A stretch of DNA of 64,000 bases from Rothia mucilaginosa (GCF_019334805.1 NZ_CP079822.1:372001-436000), one strand, 5' to 3'. Counted from the stretch's first letter, positions 30,124 through 39,615 are shown. Translations and numbers: made by a program. The notes: generated by a model not told the origin, from the letters alone.

Positions 30124-31071
30124 ATGACCACCATGCGCCAGATTCAGCTCACCGAATGGGGCGATGAAAGCGTTCTGCACGAAGCAAACGTGTCCATCCC
30201 CTCGCCGGTGCGCGGTCACGTGCTCATCAAGACGGTTGCCGCCGGTGTGAACCCGATTGATGTGACCACTCGCAAGGGTCTGGGTCCCGCCGCTCAGCTG
30301 GCAGATCCGTCGTACAAGCCCTTCGTACCCGGCTGGGATGTTGCGGGCACCGTGGTTGCTACCGCCGGTGACTACACGGGTTTTAAGGTGGGCGACGGCG
30401 TATTTGGTCTTGTTTCTTTCCCTTCCCCCGCCGGTGCGTACGCCGAGTATGTTCTCGCCCCGGCGCATCAGCTGGTGAAGGTGCCCGCCGATGTTCCCTG
30501 CGCACAATTGGGTGGTGCTCCCCTGGCGGCGCTGACCGCGTACCAGGCGCTCTTCGAAGTGGCGCGGCTGAAGGAAGGCGAGCGCGTGCTCATTCACGCC
30601 GGTGCCGGAGGGGTCGGTCACCTCGCCGTTCAGCTGGCGGCGCAGGCTGGCGCTCAGGTTTTTGCGACCGCCTCCGCGGCGAACCACGAGTTTGTGCGCT
30701 CGCTGGGTGCCCAGCCCATTGATTACCGCACCGAGGATTTCCGTGCCGTACTGGGTCAGACCATGGATGTGGTGCTCAATTCCACCGGTCAGCAGACCTT
30801 CCTCGATTCGCTGGAGGTACTGGTTCCCGGCGGCCGTATTGTTACCCTGACCAGCCCCGACCCGCTGGATGTTGCGCGTGAGCGCGGCTTCGAGGCGCAG
30901 TGGCTGACGGTTCACCCGGACCATGTGCAGATGCAGGAGATTGCCCGCCTCATGTCCTTGGGTCTGTTGAAGGTGCACGTGGATCAGGTGCTTGATTTTT
31001 CGCAGGCTGCGCAGGCTCACGCCCTGGTGGCGACGGGACGCACCCGCGGCAAGATCGTACTGGTTCCCTAA
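30124..31071 (+). CDS. Zinc-independent alcohol dehydrogenase/quinone oxidoreductase (MDR superfamily)
   Basis: NADPH-dependent medium-chain reductase of the quinone oxidoreductase type. I start at ATG 30124 (MTTMRQIQLTEWG) because GGAGG lies eight bases upstream; 315 residues. GroES-like N-terminal domain (AAGVNPIDVTTRKG, FVPGWDVAGTVV), nucleotide site LIHAGAGGVGHLAVQLAAQAG near residue 160. The structural zinc cysteines are absent, as in quinone reductases. Substrate unknown. A 14-base gap to the esterase gene suggests one operon. Confidence 0.9.
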   Translation: MTTMRQIQLTEWGDESVLHEANVSIPSPVRGHVLIKTVAAGVNPIDVTTRKGLGPAAQLADPSYKPFVPGWDVAGTVVATAGDYTGFKVGDGVFGLVSFPSPAGAYAEYVLAPAHQLVKVPADVPCAQLGGAPLAALTAYQALFEVARLKEGERVLIHAGAGGVGHLAVQLAAQAGAQVFATASAANHEFVRSLGAQPIDYRTEDFRAVLGQTMDVVLNSTGQQTFLDSLEVLVPGGRIVTLTSPDPLDVARERGFEAQWLTVHPDHVQMQEIARLMSLGLLKVHVDQVLDFSQAAQAHALVATGRTRGKIVLVP

Positions 31072-31085
31072 CGAGGTGCTGATCC

Positions 31086-32297
31086 ATGCAGACTTCTGAG
31101 AGCGCGCCGGAGATTGAGAGCACAATGAACACTGAGGGCGCATCGAAGATTGAGGGCGCACCGCACGCTGAGGGCGTGCCGACCATTGAGAGTACCGAGT
31201 ACCGCTCCGGTTTTTACCGCGAGGCGGGCTTTTATGACGCCCACTCGCTACCCGATTACGGTGCGCAGTCGCCGGTAACTCGCGAGGCGTTCGCCTACGA
31301 CTTCTTCCCCGCGATCGGGGATATCTCTTCCCCCGCGCCTCTGCTGGTGTGGGTTCACGGTGGTGCCTGGCGCTTCGGCACCAACCAGGCCCTACGCGAC
31401 ACCATCCTGCGCACCCCTGACGGGGAGCAACCCAATACCCAGGCGCTCATGCGCGCCGCTTTTCAGCAGGCAGGCTGGGCGGTCGCGTCCATCAACTACC
31501 GGTATTCGCATCAGGCGCTCTTCCCGGGCGCCCTGCACGATGTGAAGGAGGCGGTGCGTTTCTTCCGCGCCAACGCGCACGAGTTCGGTATTGACCCGCA
31601 GCGCATTGCGGTAGCGGGCGGAAGCGCCGGCGGGCACCTGAGCATGATGGCTGCACATACGGGAGATTCCGCCGCCGGTGACTCTGCATCTGGGGATTCT
31701 GCATTTGGGGATTCCGCGAGCGCACCCGAGCACGACGAATACTATGAGGGCAGGGCGGCGAGCGCCTACCCGTCCCATAGTTCGCAGGTGGCGGCGGCGG
31801 CTTCGTTTTACGGGGTCAGCGATTTGAGGACCATCTTCACCGATCGGCCCCTGGCTGGCTACGCTCTCGACCACCCCGAGGATGACGGCGCCGAATGGCG
31901 GCTGCTGGGAAGCACCCACCCTGTCCCCGCTGACGTGTCTGCTATCGACGCTTCCAAGGGCGAGCGGGCGGTTCCGGGTGTCTGCATCGAGCGTGCCCAA
32001 AAGAACTGGGAGCGTGCGCATCCTATTGATGCGGTACGCCCCCAGAAACGAGTGAATAAGATCGAAAGTGCCTCTGCACAGGGTGCGAGCGGCGGCGCCA
32101 CTGCCCTGATGCTTGTGCACGGTATTAGTGATTCGTGTGTGCCGTACCAGCAATCGGTGCGGGTGTATCAGGCGCTGCGCACGCGGCAGGTGCCTACCGA
32201 TTTGGTGCTGGTTCCGGATGCCGAACACGGGGATTCGCGCTGTTTTAGCCCCGAGATTGTTCAGCAGATGCTGCAATTTCTGAACCGTACTGTCTGA
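31086..32297 (+). CDS. Alpha/beta hydrolase (esterase/lipase, HGG-GxSxG type)
   Basis: 403 residues. Oxyanion-hole motif VWVHGGAWRFG near residue 83, nucleophile elbow VAGGSAGGHLS near 177, and a C-terminal HGISDSCVPYQQS and PDAEHGD giving the acid and histidine. Resembles the BD-FAE/carboxylesterase group; no signal peptide. Two low-complexity parts are odd: an N-terminal stretch rich in IEG/TEG units (residues 8-40) and four GDSA-type repeats (about 193-212) right after the nucleophile elbow. ATG with GAGG nine bases upstream. Follows the oxidoreductase gene closely. Confidence 0.85.
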   Translation: MQTSESAPEIESTMNTEGASKIEGAPHAEGVPTIESTEYRSGFYREAGFYDAHSLPDYGAQSPVTREAFAYDFFPAIGDISSPAPLLVWVHGGAWRFGTNQALRDTILRTPDGEQPNTQALMRAAFQQAGWAVASINYRYSHQALFPGALHDVKEAVRFFRANAHEFGIDPQRIAVAGGSAGGHLSMMAAHTGDSAAGDSASGDSAFGDSASAPEHDEYYEGRAASAYPSHSSQVAAAASFYGVSDLRTIFTDRPLAGYALDHPEDDGAEWRLLGSTHPVPADVSAIDASKGERAVPGVCIERAQKNWERAHPIDAVRPQKRVNKIESASAQGASGGATALMLVHGISDSCVPYQQSVRVYQALRTRQVPTDLVLVPDAEHGDSRCFSPEIVQQMLQFLNRTV

Positions 32298-32337
32298 TCA
32301 GAGTGATTGATCAGAAAGTAATCGGCCAGATGCGGGT

Positions 32338-32799
32338 TTAGCGAACGCGGCGGTTCACGTATTCGTGCTCAAGGCGGTAACGTTCGAGGTCATCAAAAGC
32401 AACGCGACGGTGCGTGTTAATGCGCTCGAACGGAATATCTCCGCGCTCCAGCAGGCGAACAACGGTCGGGCGGGATACGCCCAGGTAGTCTGCTGCCTCC
32501 TGCGTGGTCATCAGGCGGTCCTGGCGTACCACGCAGACATCCTTGCGGTCGGCGAATGCGCGCGCTACGGAGGTGAGGGGTCCGTACATTTCGGGAGAAA
32601 TCTGTACGCGCTCGCCGTCGCCGGTCACCAGGTAGAGGGTTTCTTCGGCGCTGAGGCGGTCGAAGTGGGTGCGCAGACTCGCGTGAACGAGGGCTTGGAA
32701 GAGTTCTTCGCAGCGGTGGTGAATTTCTTCGTGCTGTCCGTCTTCGCAGCAATCCAACACTGCAACACGTGTTGCCGGGTACGTCTTTGGTGATGGCAT
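32338..32799 (-). CDS. Excisionase-family helix-turn-helix DNA-binding protein
   Basis: 153 residues from ATG 32799, with AAGGAG five bases upstream (a GTG two codons earlier lies in that site). The C-terminal half is a winged-helix MerR/excisionase fold: LMTTQEAADYLGVSRPTVVR, then LLERGDIPFERINTHRRVAF (about residues 95-140). The N-terminal half (about 1-90) is not recognised. Such proteins act as antitoxins or local repressors; I find no toxin or integrase beside it, so its target is unknown. Convergent with the esterase gene. Confidence 0.8.
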   Translation of the reverse strand: MPSPKTYPATRVAVLDCCEDGQHEEIHHRCEELFQALVHASLRTHFDRLSAEETLYLVTGDGERVQISPEMYGPLTSVARAFADRKDVCVVRQDRLMTTQEAADYLGVSRPTVVRLLERGDIPFERINTHRRVAFDDLERYRLEHEYVNRRVR

Positions 32800-33149
32800 A
32801 GTCACTCCTTCGTTACTGTGTTATTCACCACTGTAGCAGTTGAACGAAACTATCGAAAGAAAGTTAAGAAGCGCAGTTAATTCGCATCTACGGTGCATAA
32901 AATTCAGATGAATAATTATTAACTCTCTTAATAGCATTTGATGTCATTTATTGTACATTAAATGCTCTCCTGGTGTCAGTATTCCACCACCACCCACCCC
33001 GGGGTTCCCGCGGACAAACCCAAATATGACAAACAAAGCACGCCCCAAGCTCACCGCGGGCAAGGCGAGTACACTGGATAGGATATGTCTGAGCAGAAAT
33101 CCACGAAGAAACACGCAGATACTTCTAAGGCCCCCGCACCGCCCCCACC
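32800..33149. other. AT-rich divergent intergenic region before hrpA
   Basis: 350 bases, clearly AT-rich at 32860-32965, which fits a promoter region for the two divergent genes. On the plus strand TACACT at 33070-33075 sits nine bases before an ATG at 33085 that opens a 58-codon frame ending inside the 5' part of hrpA. That frame (MSEQKSTKKHADTSKAPAP) may be the true hrpA beginning, cut off by a one-base difference in one of two C5 tracts at 33131-33135 and 33142-33146 (see findings). I see no RNA gene. Confidence 0.45.
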
Positions 33150-36100
33150 ATGGCGAGCATGGCCGCCGCAATCCATGCGGCAAAGGTACGATCCTCCGAA
33201 AAGACCGGTGCAAAAACCGGCGAAAAGACCGCAGATAAAACCGCTGAGAACAACGCGGTAAATAACGGCGCCCCGAAGAAGGGTGCGCAGAAGAACAGCG
33301 CAGACCGCAAGAACTCCTCCCGCGGTGCCTCCGAACGCAGCTCCAACGCCTCCCGCTCTACCCGACGCGGAGGCGGTCCCAACCGCGCCCGCAAGCAGGG
33401 CAACCAGCAGGGCGGCAACCAAAGCAACCAGGGCAACCAGCAGGGCGGCAATCAGCAGAACCGCCCGGCACCGCGCCGCTACGAGCCGCTCATCCCCGAG
33501 GTCATCACCTACCCCGAAGAGCTGCCCGTCAGCGAACGCCGCGAAGACATCATGAACGCGATCCGCGACAACCAGGTCGTCATCATCGCGGGTGAAACCG
33601 GCTCCGGTAAAACCACCCAGATCCCCAAAATGTGCCTCGACCTGGGCCTGGGCGCAAAGGGTCTCATCGGCCACACCCAGCCGCGCCGACTCGCCGCACG
33701 CTCCGTCGCCGAACGCATCGCCGAAGAACTCGGACAGAAAATCGGCGAAACCGTCGGCTACCAGGTGCGATTCACCTCCGAAGTTGGCGAACACAGCGCC
33801 ATCAAACTCATGACCGACGGCATTCTGCTCGCCGAAATTCAGAACGACAAGCTGCTGCGCCGCTACTCCACCCTCATCATTGACGAGGCGCACGAACGCA
33901 GCCTGAACATTGACTTCATCCTCGGCTACCTCAAGCGCATCCTGCCGCAGCGCCCGGACCTGAAGGTCATCATCACCTCCGCGACCATCGACCCCGAGCG
34001 TTTCGCACGCCACTTCTCCCCCAGCTACGTGCCGGGCAAGGGCATCGTTGACGAAAACCTCAGCGCCGAAGAACGCGAAATCGCCGAAGCAATCCTGCCC
34101 GACGACGCGCCGCCCATCATTGAGGTGTCCGGCCGAACCTACCCCGTGGAAATCCGCTACCGCCCGCTCGACGAGGAAGACTACCTCAGCGACGACGAAA
34201 TCGAAGACGACCACGACCCCACCGACGGCATCCTCGACGCCATCAAGGAACTCTCCAAGGAAGCCCCCGGCGACATCCTCATCTTCTTCTCCGGTGAACG
34301 CGAAATCCGCGACGCCAAAGACGCTATCGAGGCAATGGTCGCCAAGTCGCCGCGCCTGAACTACGAAGTGCTGCCCCTGTACGCGCGCCTCTCGCTCGCC
34401 GAACAGCACCGAGTGTTCTCCCCCGGATCGCGCCCGCGCATCGTGCTCGCCACGAACGTTGCCGAAACCTCGCTGACCGTGCCCGGCATCAAGTACGTCA
34501 TCGACACCGGCACCGCACGCATCTCCCGCTACTCGGCACGCACCAAGGTGCAGCGCCTACCCATCGAACGCATCTCGCAGGCAAGCGCCAACCAGCGTTC
34601 CGGCCGATGCGGCCGCGTCAGCGACGGCATCGCAATCCGCCTCTACTCCGAAGAAGACTTCAACTCGCGCCCCGAGTTCACCGACCCCGAAATTCTGCGC
34701 ACCAACCTCGCAGCCGTCATCCTGCAGATGATCGCAATCGGCGTGGTCCGCGAACCCGGCGACATCTCCCGCTTCCCGTTCGTGCAGCCGCCCGCATCCC
34801 GCGCCATCAACGACGGCGTGAACCTGCTCCGCGAACTCGGCGCGCTCACCGAACGCCCCCGCGGCCCCCGCAAGGGCCGCGGCAACAGCGCAACCCTCAC
34901 CGCCATCGGCCGAGCCATGGCGGCATTCCCCGTGGACCCGCGCCTCGCCCGCATGATCATCGAAGGCGGCCGCCGCAACTGCGCCAAGGAAATGATGGTG
35001 CTCGCCGCAGCCCTGACCATCCAGGACCCGCGCGAACGCCCCGCCGACGTACGCGCCGAAGCAGACGCCATGCACGCCCGCTTCATCGACGACACCTCCG
35101 ACTTCTCCTCCTTCCTGCTGCTCTGGGACTACATCAACGAACAGCAGGCGGCACTGTCCTCCTCGCAGCTGCGCAAAATGTGCCACCGCGAATACATCAA
35201 CTACCTGCGCATCCGCGAATGGCAGGACCTCTTCGCCCAACTACGCGAAATGGGACGCACCGCCAACATCCACGCCAGCGGCGGCAGGGACATCAACGCC
35301 TCCGCCCACGAAATCGACATCCACAAGAGCCTGCTCTCCGGCCTGCTCTCCCACGTGGGCGTCAAGGAAGAACGCGAAAAGGACTCCAAGGGACGCAACC
35401 GCGGCCCCCGCGAATACCTCGGCGCACGCGGCACCAAATTCGCGATCTTCCCCGGCTCCGGCCTGTTCAAAAAGAGCCCCGACTGGGTGCTCTCCGCCGA
35501 ACTCGTCGAGACCTCCCGCCTGTGGGCGCGCACCAACGCCTCCATCGACCCGCAGTGGATTGAAGAAATCGGCAAGCACCTCATCAGCGTGCAATACTCC
35601 GAACCGCACTGGTCGCTCAGCTCCGGCGCGGCAGTCGCATACGCCAAGGGCACCCTCTTCGGCCTGACCATCTACGCCGACCGCCCCGTGCAGTACGCCC
35701 GCGTAGACGCCGCCGCAGCCCGCGAACTGTTCATCCAGTCCGCCCTCGTCGAAGGCCAATGGCACACCCAGCACAAGTTCTACCTGCGCAACCAGCGCGC
35801 CCTCGCCGAAGTTGAAGAACTCGAAGCACGCCTGCGCCGCCGCGACCTGCGCGTAGACGACTCCGTACTCTTCGCCTTCTACGACGCACGCATCCCCGCC
35901 CACGTGACCGATGTGCGCGCCTTCGACAAGTGGTGGAAGCAGGCACGTCTCGAAGACGACAACTACCTGGACTTCAACCCCGAAAAGCTCATCAACGAGG
36001 AAGCCGCCGACTACGACGACTCCCAGTTCCCCCGCCAGTGGGTGCAGCGCACCGACAGCGGCGAACTGACCCTCGACCTGCGCTACGAATACGCCCCCAC

Positions 36101-37613
36101 CGCCGGCATCGGAGGCGCCCGCACCGACGCCGCCAAGCGCGACGGCGTAGCAGTCCAGGTACCCATCCTCTTCCTCAACCAGCTGAGCCCCGAACCGTTC
36201 CGCTGGCAAATCCCCGGCCTGCGCCACGAACTCGTCACCGCACTCATCAAATCGCTCCCCAAGGCGATTCGACGCAACTTCGTGCCCGCACCCGACGTGG
36301 CACGCGCCGCCTGCGCCGCCCTCGAGGAAGACTACTCCCCCGCAACCGACGAGTTGCTCCCCTCCCTCGCGCTCGTGCTGCGTCGCCTGCGCGGCGTGGT
36401 CGTCGAGACCGAGGCCTTCAACTGGGACGCCGTGCCCGAACACCTGAAAATGGGATTCCAGGTGCGCAACGCACGCAACAAAATCCTCGGCGAAGGCAAG
36501 GACCTGCGCGCCCTGCAACAGCAGCTCCACAAGGAAATCCGCAGCGCCCTCGCCGACTCGCTCGGCGCATCCGACGACACCATGGCAAAAATGGTGGCGC
36601 TCGCCCAGGGCGGCTCGGGTAACTCGGGTAACTCGGGCAGCTCCGCGGCTTCCGCCAAGAAGGGCGTGAAGAACGCTCAGAGCGGCACCGCCCAGGTAGC
36701 CGATGCGCACGGTTCGCAGGTGCGCGAAATCAGCGGCCTCACCGAATTCCCCGCCGACCTCTTCCCCAACGGAGAAATCCCCCGCAAGGTACAGCGCATC
36801 ATCGCCACCCAAGCGGTCAACGGCTACCCCGCCCTCGTAGACGAAGAAACCAGCGTAGGCCTGCGCATCTTCCCCACCGAAGCCGAACAGCTCCACTCCC
36901 AGCGCCGCGGCATCATCCGCCTGCTCCAACTGCAGGTGCCCTCGCCCGTACGCTACGTGAGCGAACACCTCTCCCACAAGGAGAAAATCGTCTTCACGCA
37001 GAACCCGCACGGCTCCATCGACGAACTCATCCGCGACTGCACCGTCGCGGCGCTCGACCACCTCGTGCCGCACACCCCCATCTTCACGTACGCCGAATAC
37101 AGCGAACTCTACGAGCACGTACGTGCCGAACTCATCGAGACGGTCTTCGACGTCACCAAGCTCGTCGCCGAAATCCTCTCCGAAGCCACCGCGCTGAAGA
37201 AGGCCATCAAGAAGGCAACCTCGCTGACGACCATGCACGCCGTCTCCGACGTGAAGGCACAGATGGAGAACCTCGTCTACCCCGGATTCGTGGCGAAAAC
37301 CGGCTACGACCAGCTGGTTCACATCCCGCGCTACCTCAAGGCCGCCCAGGTGCGCCTGACGAAGCTCGGCCCGAACCTGCACCGCGACAACCAGCTCATG
37401 CTCACCGTGCAGGACCTTGAGGATTCCTACGATAACGCGGTCAAGTCGCTGCCGGCCGGCACCCTCGTGCCGGATGCGCTCCGCCGCGTGAACTGGATGA
37501 TTGAGGAGCTGCGCGTCAGCTTCTTCGCTCAGGAGCTTGGTACCGCCTACACGGTGTCTGAGAAGCGCATTGCGAAGGCTCAGCGTGAGGCGCTGGACGC
37601 CATCAAGCGCTAG
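33150..37613 (+). CDS. hrpA: ATP-dependent RNA helicase HrpA
   Basis: Large DEAH-box helicase, 1487 residues as read. Order: disordered Lys/Asn/Gln/Gly-rich N-terminus (1-110), Walker A GETGSGKT at 148-155, DEAH at 245-248, SATID soon after, motif VI QRSGRCGRVSDG near 485, then the HA2/OB-fold region and a C-terminal domain of the DUF3418 type. In E. coli HrpA helps rescue stalled or collided ribosomes; the same role is likely. Start is uncertain: ATG 33150 has no ribosome site and an in-frame TAA lies at 33126, while a better start lies in another frame at 33085. Confidence 0.92.
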   Translation: MASMAAAIHAAKVRSSEKTGAKTGEKTADKTAENNAVNNGAPKKGAQKNSADRKNSSRGASERSSNASRSTRRGGGPNRARKQGNQQGGNQSNQGNQQGGNQQNRPAPRRYEPLIPEVITYPEELPVSERREDIMNAIRDNQVVIIAGETGSGKTTQIPKMCLDLGLGAKGLIGHTQPRRLAARSVAERIAEELGQKIGETVGYQVRFTSEVGEHSAIKLMTDGILLAEIQNDKLLRRYSTLIIDEAHERSLNIDFILGYLKRILPQRPDLKVIITSATIDPERFARHFSPSYVPGKGIVDENLSAEEREIAEAILPDDAPPIIEVSGRTYPVEIRYRPLDEEDYLSDDEIEDDHDPTDGILDAIKELSKEAPGDILIFFSGEREIRDAKDAIEAMVAKSPRLNYEVLPLYARLSLAEQHRVFSPGSRPRIVLATNVAETSLTVPGIKYVIDTGTARISRYSARTKVQRLPIERISQASANQRSGRCGRVSDGIAIRLYSEEDFNSRPEFTDPEILRTNLAAVILQMIAIGVVREPGDISRFPFVQPPASRAINDGVNLLRELGALTERPRGPRKGRGNSATLTAIGRAMAAFPVDPRLARMIIEGGRRNCAKEMMVLAAALTIQDPRERPADVRAEADAMHARFIDDTSDFSSFLLLWDYINEQQAALSSSQLRKMCHREYINYLRIREWQDLFAQLREMGRTANIHASGGRDINASAHEIDIHKSLLSGLLSHVGVKEEREKDSKGRNRGPREYLGARGTKFAIFPGSGLFKKSPDWVLSAELVETSRLWARTNASIDPQWIEEIGKHLISVQYSEPHWSLSSGAAVAYAKGTLFGLTIYADRPVQYARVDAAAARELFIQSALVEGQWHTQHKFYLRNQRALAEVEELEARLRRRDLRVDDSVLFAFYDARIPAHVTDVRAFDKWWKQARLEDDNYLDFNPEKLINEEAADYDDSQFPRQWVQRTDSGELTLDLRYEYAPTAGIGGARTDAAKRDGVAVQVPILFLNQLSPEPFRWQIPGLRHELVTALIKSLPKAIRRNFVPAPDVARAACAALEEDYSPATDELLPSLALVLRRLRGVVVETEAFNWDAVPEHLKMGFQVRNARNKILGEGKDLRALQQQLHKEIRSALADSLGASDDTMAKMVALAQGGSGNSGNSGSSAASAKKGVKNAQSGTAQVADAHGSQVREISGLTEFPADLFPNGEIPRKVQRIIATQAVNGYPALVDEETSVGLRIFPTEAEQLHSQRRGIIRLLQLQVPSPVRYVSEHLSHKEKIVFTQNPHGSIDELIRDCTVAALDHLVPHTPIFTYAEYSELYEHVRAELIETVFDVTKLVAEILSEATALKKAIKKATSLTTMHAVSDVKAQMENLVYPGFVAKTGYDQLVHIPRYLKAAQVRLTKLGPNLHRDNQLMLTVQDLEDSYDNAVKSLPAGTLVPDALRRVNWMIEELRVSFFAQELGTAYTVSEKRIAKAQREALDAIKR

Positions 37614-37620
37614 GTAATAC

Positions 37621-37661
37621 AAAGAGTCCCCCGCACGATCACCTCGTGTGGGGGACTCTTT
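37621..37661 (+). terminator. Terminator of hrpA
   Basis: 18-base stem (aaagagtcccccgcacga, 37621-37638, with tcgtgtgggggactcttt, 37644-37661), one G-T pair and a 5-base loop, seven bases after the hrpA stop. The right arm itself ends in TTT. Confidence 0.85.
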
Positions 37662-37708
37662 CGTATCTATGGGTTTCAGTGCCCTGTGGGTCGGCAGGCT
37701 ATGCACTT

Positions 37709-37930
37709 CCTCCGCTCCTGCAGGGGCACCCGCCGCCCCGGACGCTCCGCTCTTCCTTGCTTCGCTGCGGAGAGCGCCCGGGGCGGCACCCTGATGTCGC
37801 TTCCGGAAGGCATAGCCGTCTCCACGCGCGAAGTAGCAAGAACGTGCAGAGGGGCCGGTGTCCTCCGTAGTGACATCAGGGTGCCCGAAGCGAAGCGAGG
37901 GCGGGTTCCCTGTAGGAACGAGGAGGATCA
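37709..37930. repeat. REP-like element pair in inverted orientation
   Basis: Two copies of a repeat module that also occurs at 40805 and 41272. The forward copy (about 37865-37930) contains agggtgcccgaagcgaagcg and agggcgggttccctg; the inverted copy (37709-37805) contains the complementary ggcaccctgatgtcgcttcc and tcctccgctcctgcagggg but is enlarged by a GC-rich insert. The ends pair (tcctccg...cgaggagga), so the whole can fold. Resembles BIME-type intergenic repeats; it lies between hrpA and the convergent glycine-rich protein gene. Confidence 0.7.
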
Positions 37931-38006
37931 CCGCCCCTCAAGCATCCCAAGCCGCTTGAGGAAACATGCGGCGCACCGCCCTTCAAACACCTCTAGGTCG
38001 GGGTTG

Positions 38007-39368
38007 TTAGGCTGTAGCCTCGCAGAAAGTTACCGTCACCGAACCGTTACCGCGCTCGCGCATCCACTGCGGCGCGTTCTCAGCCGAAACAATCGCACCC
38101 TCACTCACGGACGGGGCGATGTACGAGCCGCCCGCGCCACCGGCGCCGCCCTGCATCGTGTAGCCCAGGCCCTGGCGCACACCGGTCGGGCTGTTCAGCC
38201 ACTTCTGGGTCAGCACAATCGAGGAAACGGACTGTGCCGCGCCGGAACCGCCGCCTCCGTAACCTGCGCCGCCACCGCCGGACACCACGGACTGGTAGCC
38301 GTTGAAGTTCTGCGCGTACGCACCCTCATCGTTGTAGATGTCCAGGTCCCAGCTGCGGTCCTCGTAGGTGCCCTTCTCGTGCACGCTGGCGGGGTTCTCA
38401 TCCAGCTGGTAGGAGTATGCGCCCGCACCATCGCCGCCGTTGCCCGCGAAGCCGCTCGTGCCCGCGTTACCGGCAACAAACTGGCTGAATAGCACCTGGT
38501 TGTTGGTGGTTTCAAAGCCGATGATGGGGCCGCTAGCCGGCAGAGTGCCTGCCGCGCCGCCTGCACCGCCTATACCCGCTGCGCCGCCGAAGCCGGAGTT
38601 GTAGGTCAGGACCTTGGAACGTTCCGCATTGTAGACTTCGTAGCCGGGGGTGCCGTTGGAGCCCGCCGCTGCGGAGGCGCTACCCGCCGCATCGAACTGC
38701 GGGGATGCGTCCGAGCCGAGGGGCGCCACACCGGCGTCGATCTGGCCGTTCAGGTTGGAGTACCAGGGGTCTGCGTAGGACACGCCGGAGGTGGTCATGC
38801 CCGCGCCGCCACCGCCACCTGCTACAGCTACGACGACGCCGTCGATGAGCAGTGCGGAGGAGCCGCCGCCGGATGCAGCGTACACCTGAGTCTTGGAGTT
38901 AGCCGGGTCCGCGTACTTGGTGTCGACCTGCGCGGTGATGTTGCCGGGGATGGTATAGGCGGGTACGGATCCGCCGTTGCCGTAGCCTTCACCGCCTGCA
39001 GTGGGGGTGAGGGAGCCGTCACCGATACCGCCTGCTGCGGCGATGATCTGCACGGTGGAGCCGGGGGTGACGGGGATGATGCCGCTGACCTTCGCGCCGG
39101 AACCGGCGGGGGTCATGCGGTTGTTGGTGCCGCCTGCGCCGCCGACCAGCTCGAAGCGGAGCTTGTGGACGTTGTTGGGCACGGCGAAGCTCTGCACGGT
39201 CTTGGTTCCTTCGTCGGTGCCGGAGATGCTGTAGGCAGGGTGTGCGGCAAAGGTGCAGTCTGCGGCGACGGACGCTGCGTAGGAGGGGATGGTTGCGGAG
39301 GCTGCGACGACGGGTGCCGCCCAGGCTGCACCGGCGACGAGCTTGCGGCGGGTCAGGGAAGTAGACAT
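38007..39368 (-). CDS. Secreted glycine-rich protein with Tat-type signal peptide
   Basis: 453 residues from ATG 39368 (AAGGG eight bases upstream). Begins MSTSLTRRKLVAGAAW with a twin arginine, a hydrophobic core and a likely AxA cleavage near residue 33 (PSYAAS), so export by Tat is probable. The mature part is built from Gly/Ala/Ser-rich loops (AGGGGGAGM, GGAGGIGGAGGAAG-like runs, SGGGGAGYGGGG) alternating with beta-like segments. There is no LPxTG anchor; the end is VTVTFCEATA. No enzyme motif is visible. Glycine-rich exported proteins of this kind occur on actinobacterial surfaces; function unknown. Starts further upstream in the same frame lack coding character. Confidence 0.82.
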   Translation of the reverse strand: MSTSLTRRKLVAGAAWAAPVVAASATIPSYAASVAADCTFAAHPAYSISGTDEGTKTVQSFAVPNNVHKLRFELVGGAGGTNNRMTPAGSGAKVSGIIPVTPGSTVQIIAAAGGIGDGSLTPTAGGEGYGNGGSVPAYTIPGNITAQVDTKYADPANSKTQVYAASGGGSSALLIDGVVVAVAGGGGGAGMTTSGVSYADPWYSNLNGQIDAGVAPLGSDASPQFDAAGSASAAAGSNGTPGYEVYNAERSKVLTYNSGFGGAAGIGGAGGAAGTLPASGPIIGFETTNNQVLFSQFVAGNAGTSGFAGNGGDGAGAYSYQLDENPASVHEKGTYEDRSWDLDIYNDEGAYAQNFNGYQSVVSGGGGAGYGGGGSGAAQSVSSIVLTQKWLNSPTGVRQGLGYTMQGGAGGAGGSYIAPSVSEGAIVSAENAPQWMRERGNGSVTVTFCEATA

Positions 39369-39576
39369 GGTATGCCCTTGAATTCGGTTGGGGTGATGTG
39401 TGTCGCGGATGCGGGACCCTGTAGGTCTGCGCCCGGACGCTGAGGAAAAGCATACCTTGAACCTCAGCTTTAACATAAATCCCAGGTAGGGCGCTGCACG
39501 GGTGCCTCTGGACGCCTCGCGCCGCGCCCTTCCTGCGCGTCTTGTATCGCATGTCAGATTCCGCAACAGATAGAGC

Positions 39577-39615
39577 AATGAGCCCCACCCGAGATTTGCA
39601 CGGGTAGGGCTCATT
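39577..39615. terminator. Hairpin between the HNH pseudogene and the glycine-rich protein gene
   Basis: 15-base arms (aatgagccccacccg, 39577-39591, with cgggtagggctcatt, 39601-39615) with one G-T pair and a 9-base loop. It lies 52 bases after the HNH stop on the minus strand and probably ends that transcript. The rest of 39369-39666 shows only the short inverted repeat attagg/cctaat at 39623-39639. Confidence 0.65.

Noticed and set aside
35241..37931. 896-codon open frame antisense to hrpA
   Set aside because: It mirrors the hrpA codons in a GC-rich gene; the product is a low-complexity Gly/Val/Glu/His mix without motifs, while hrpA on the other strand has all helicase motifs.
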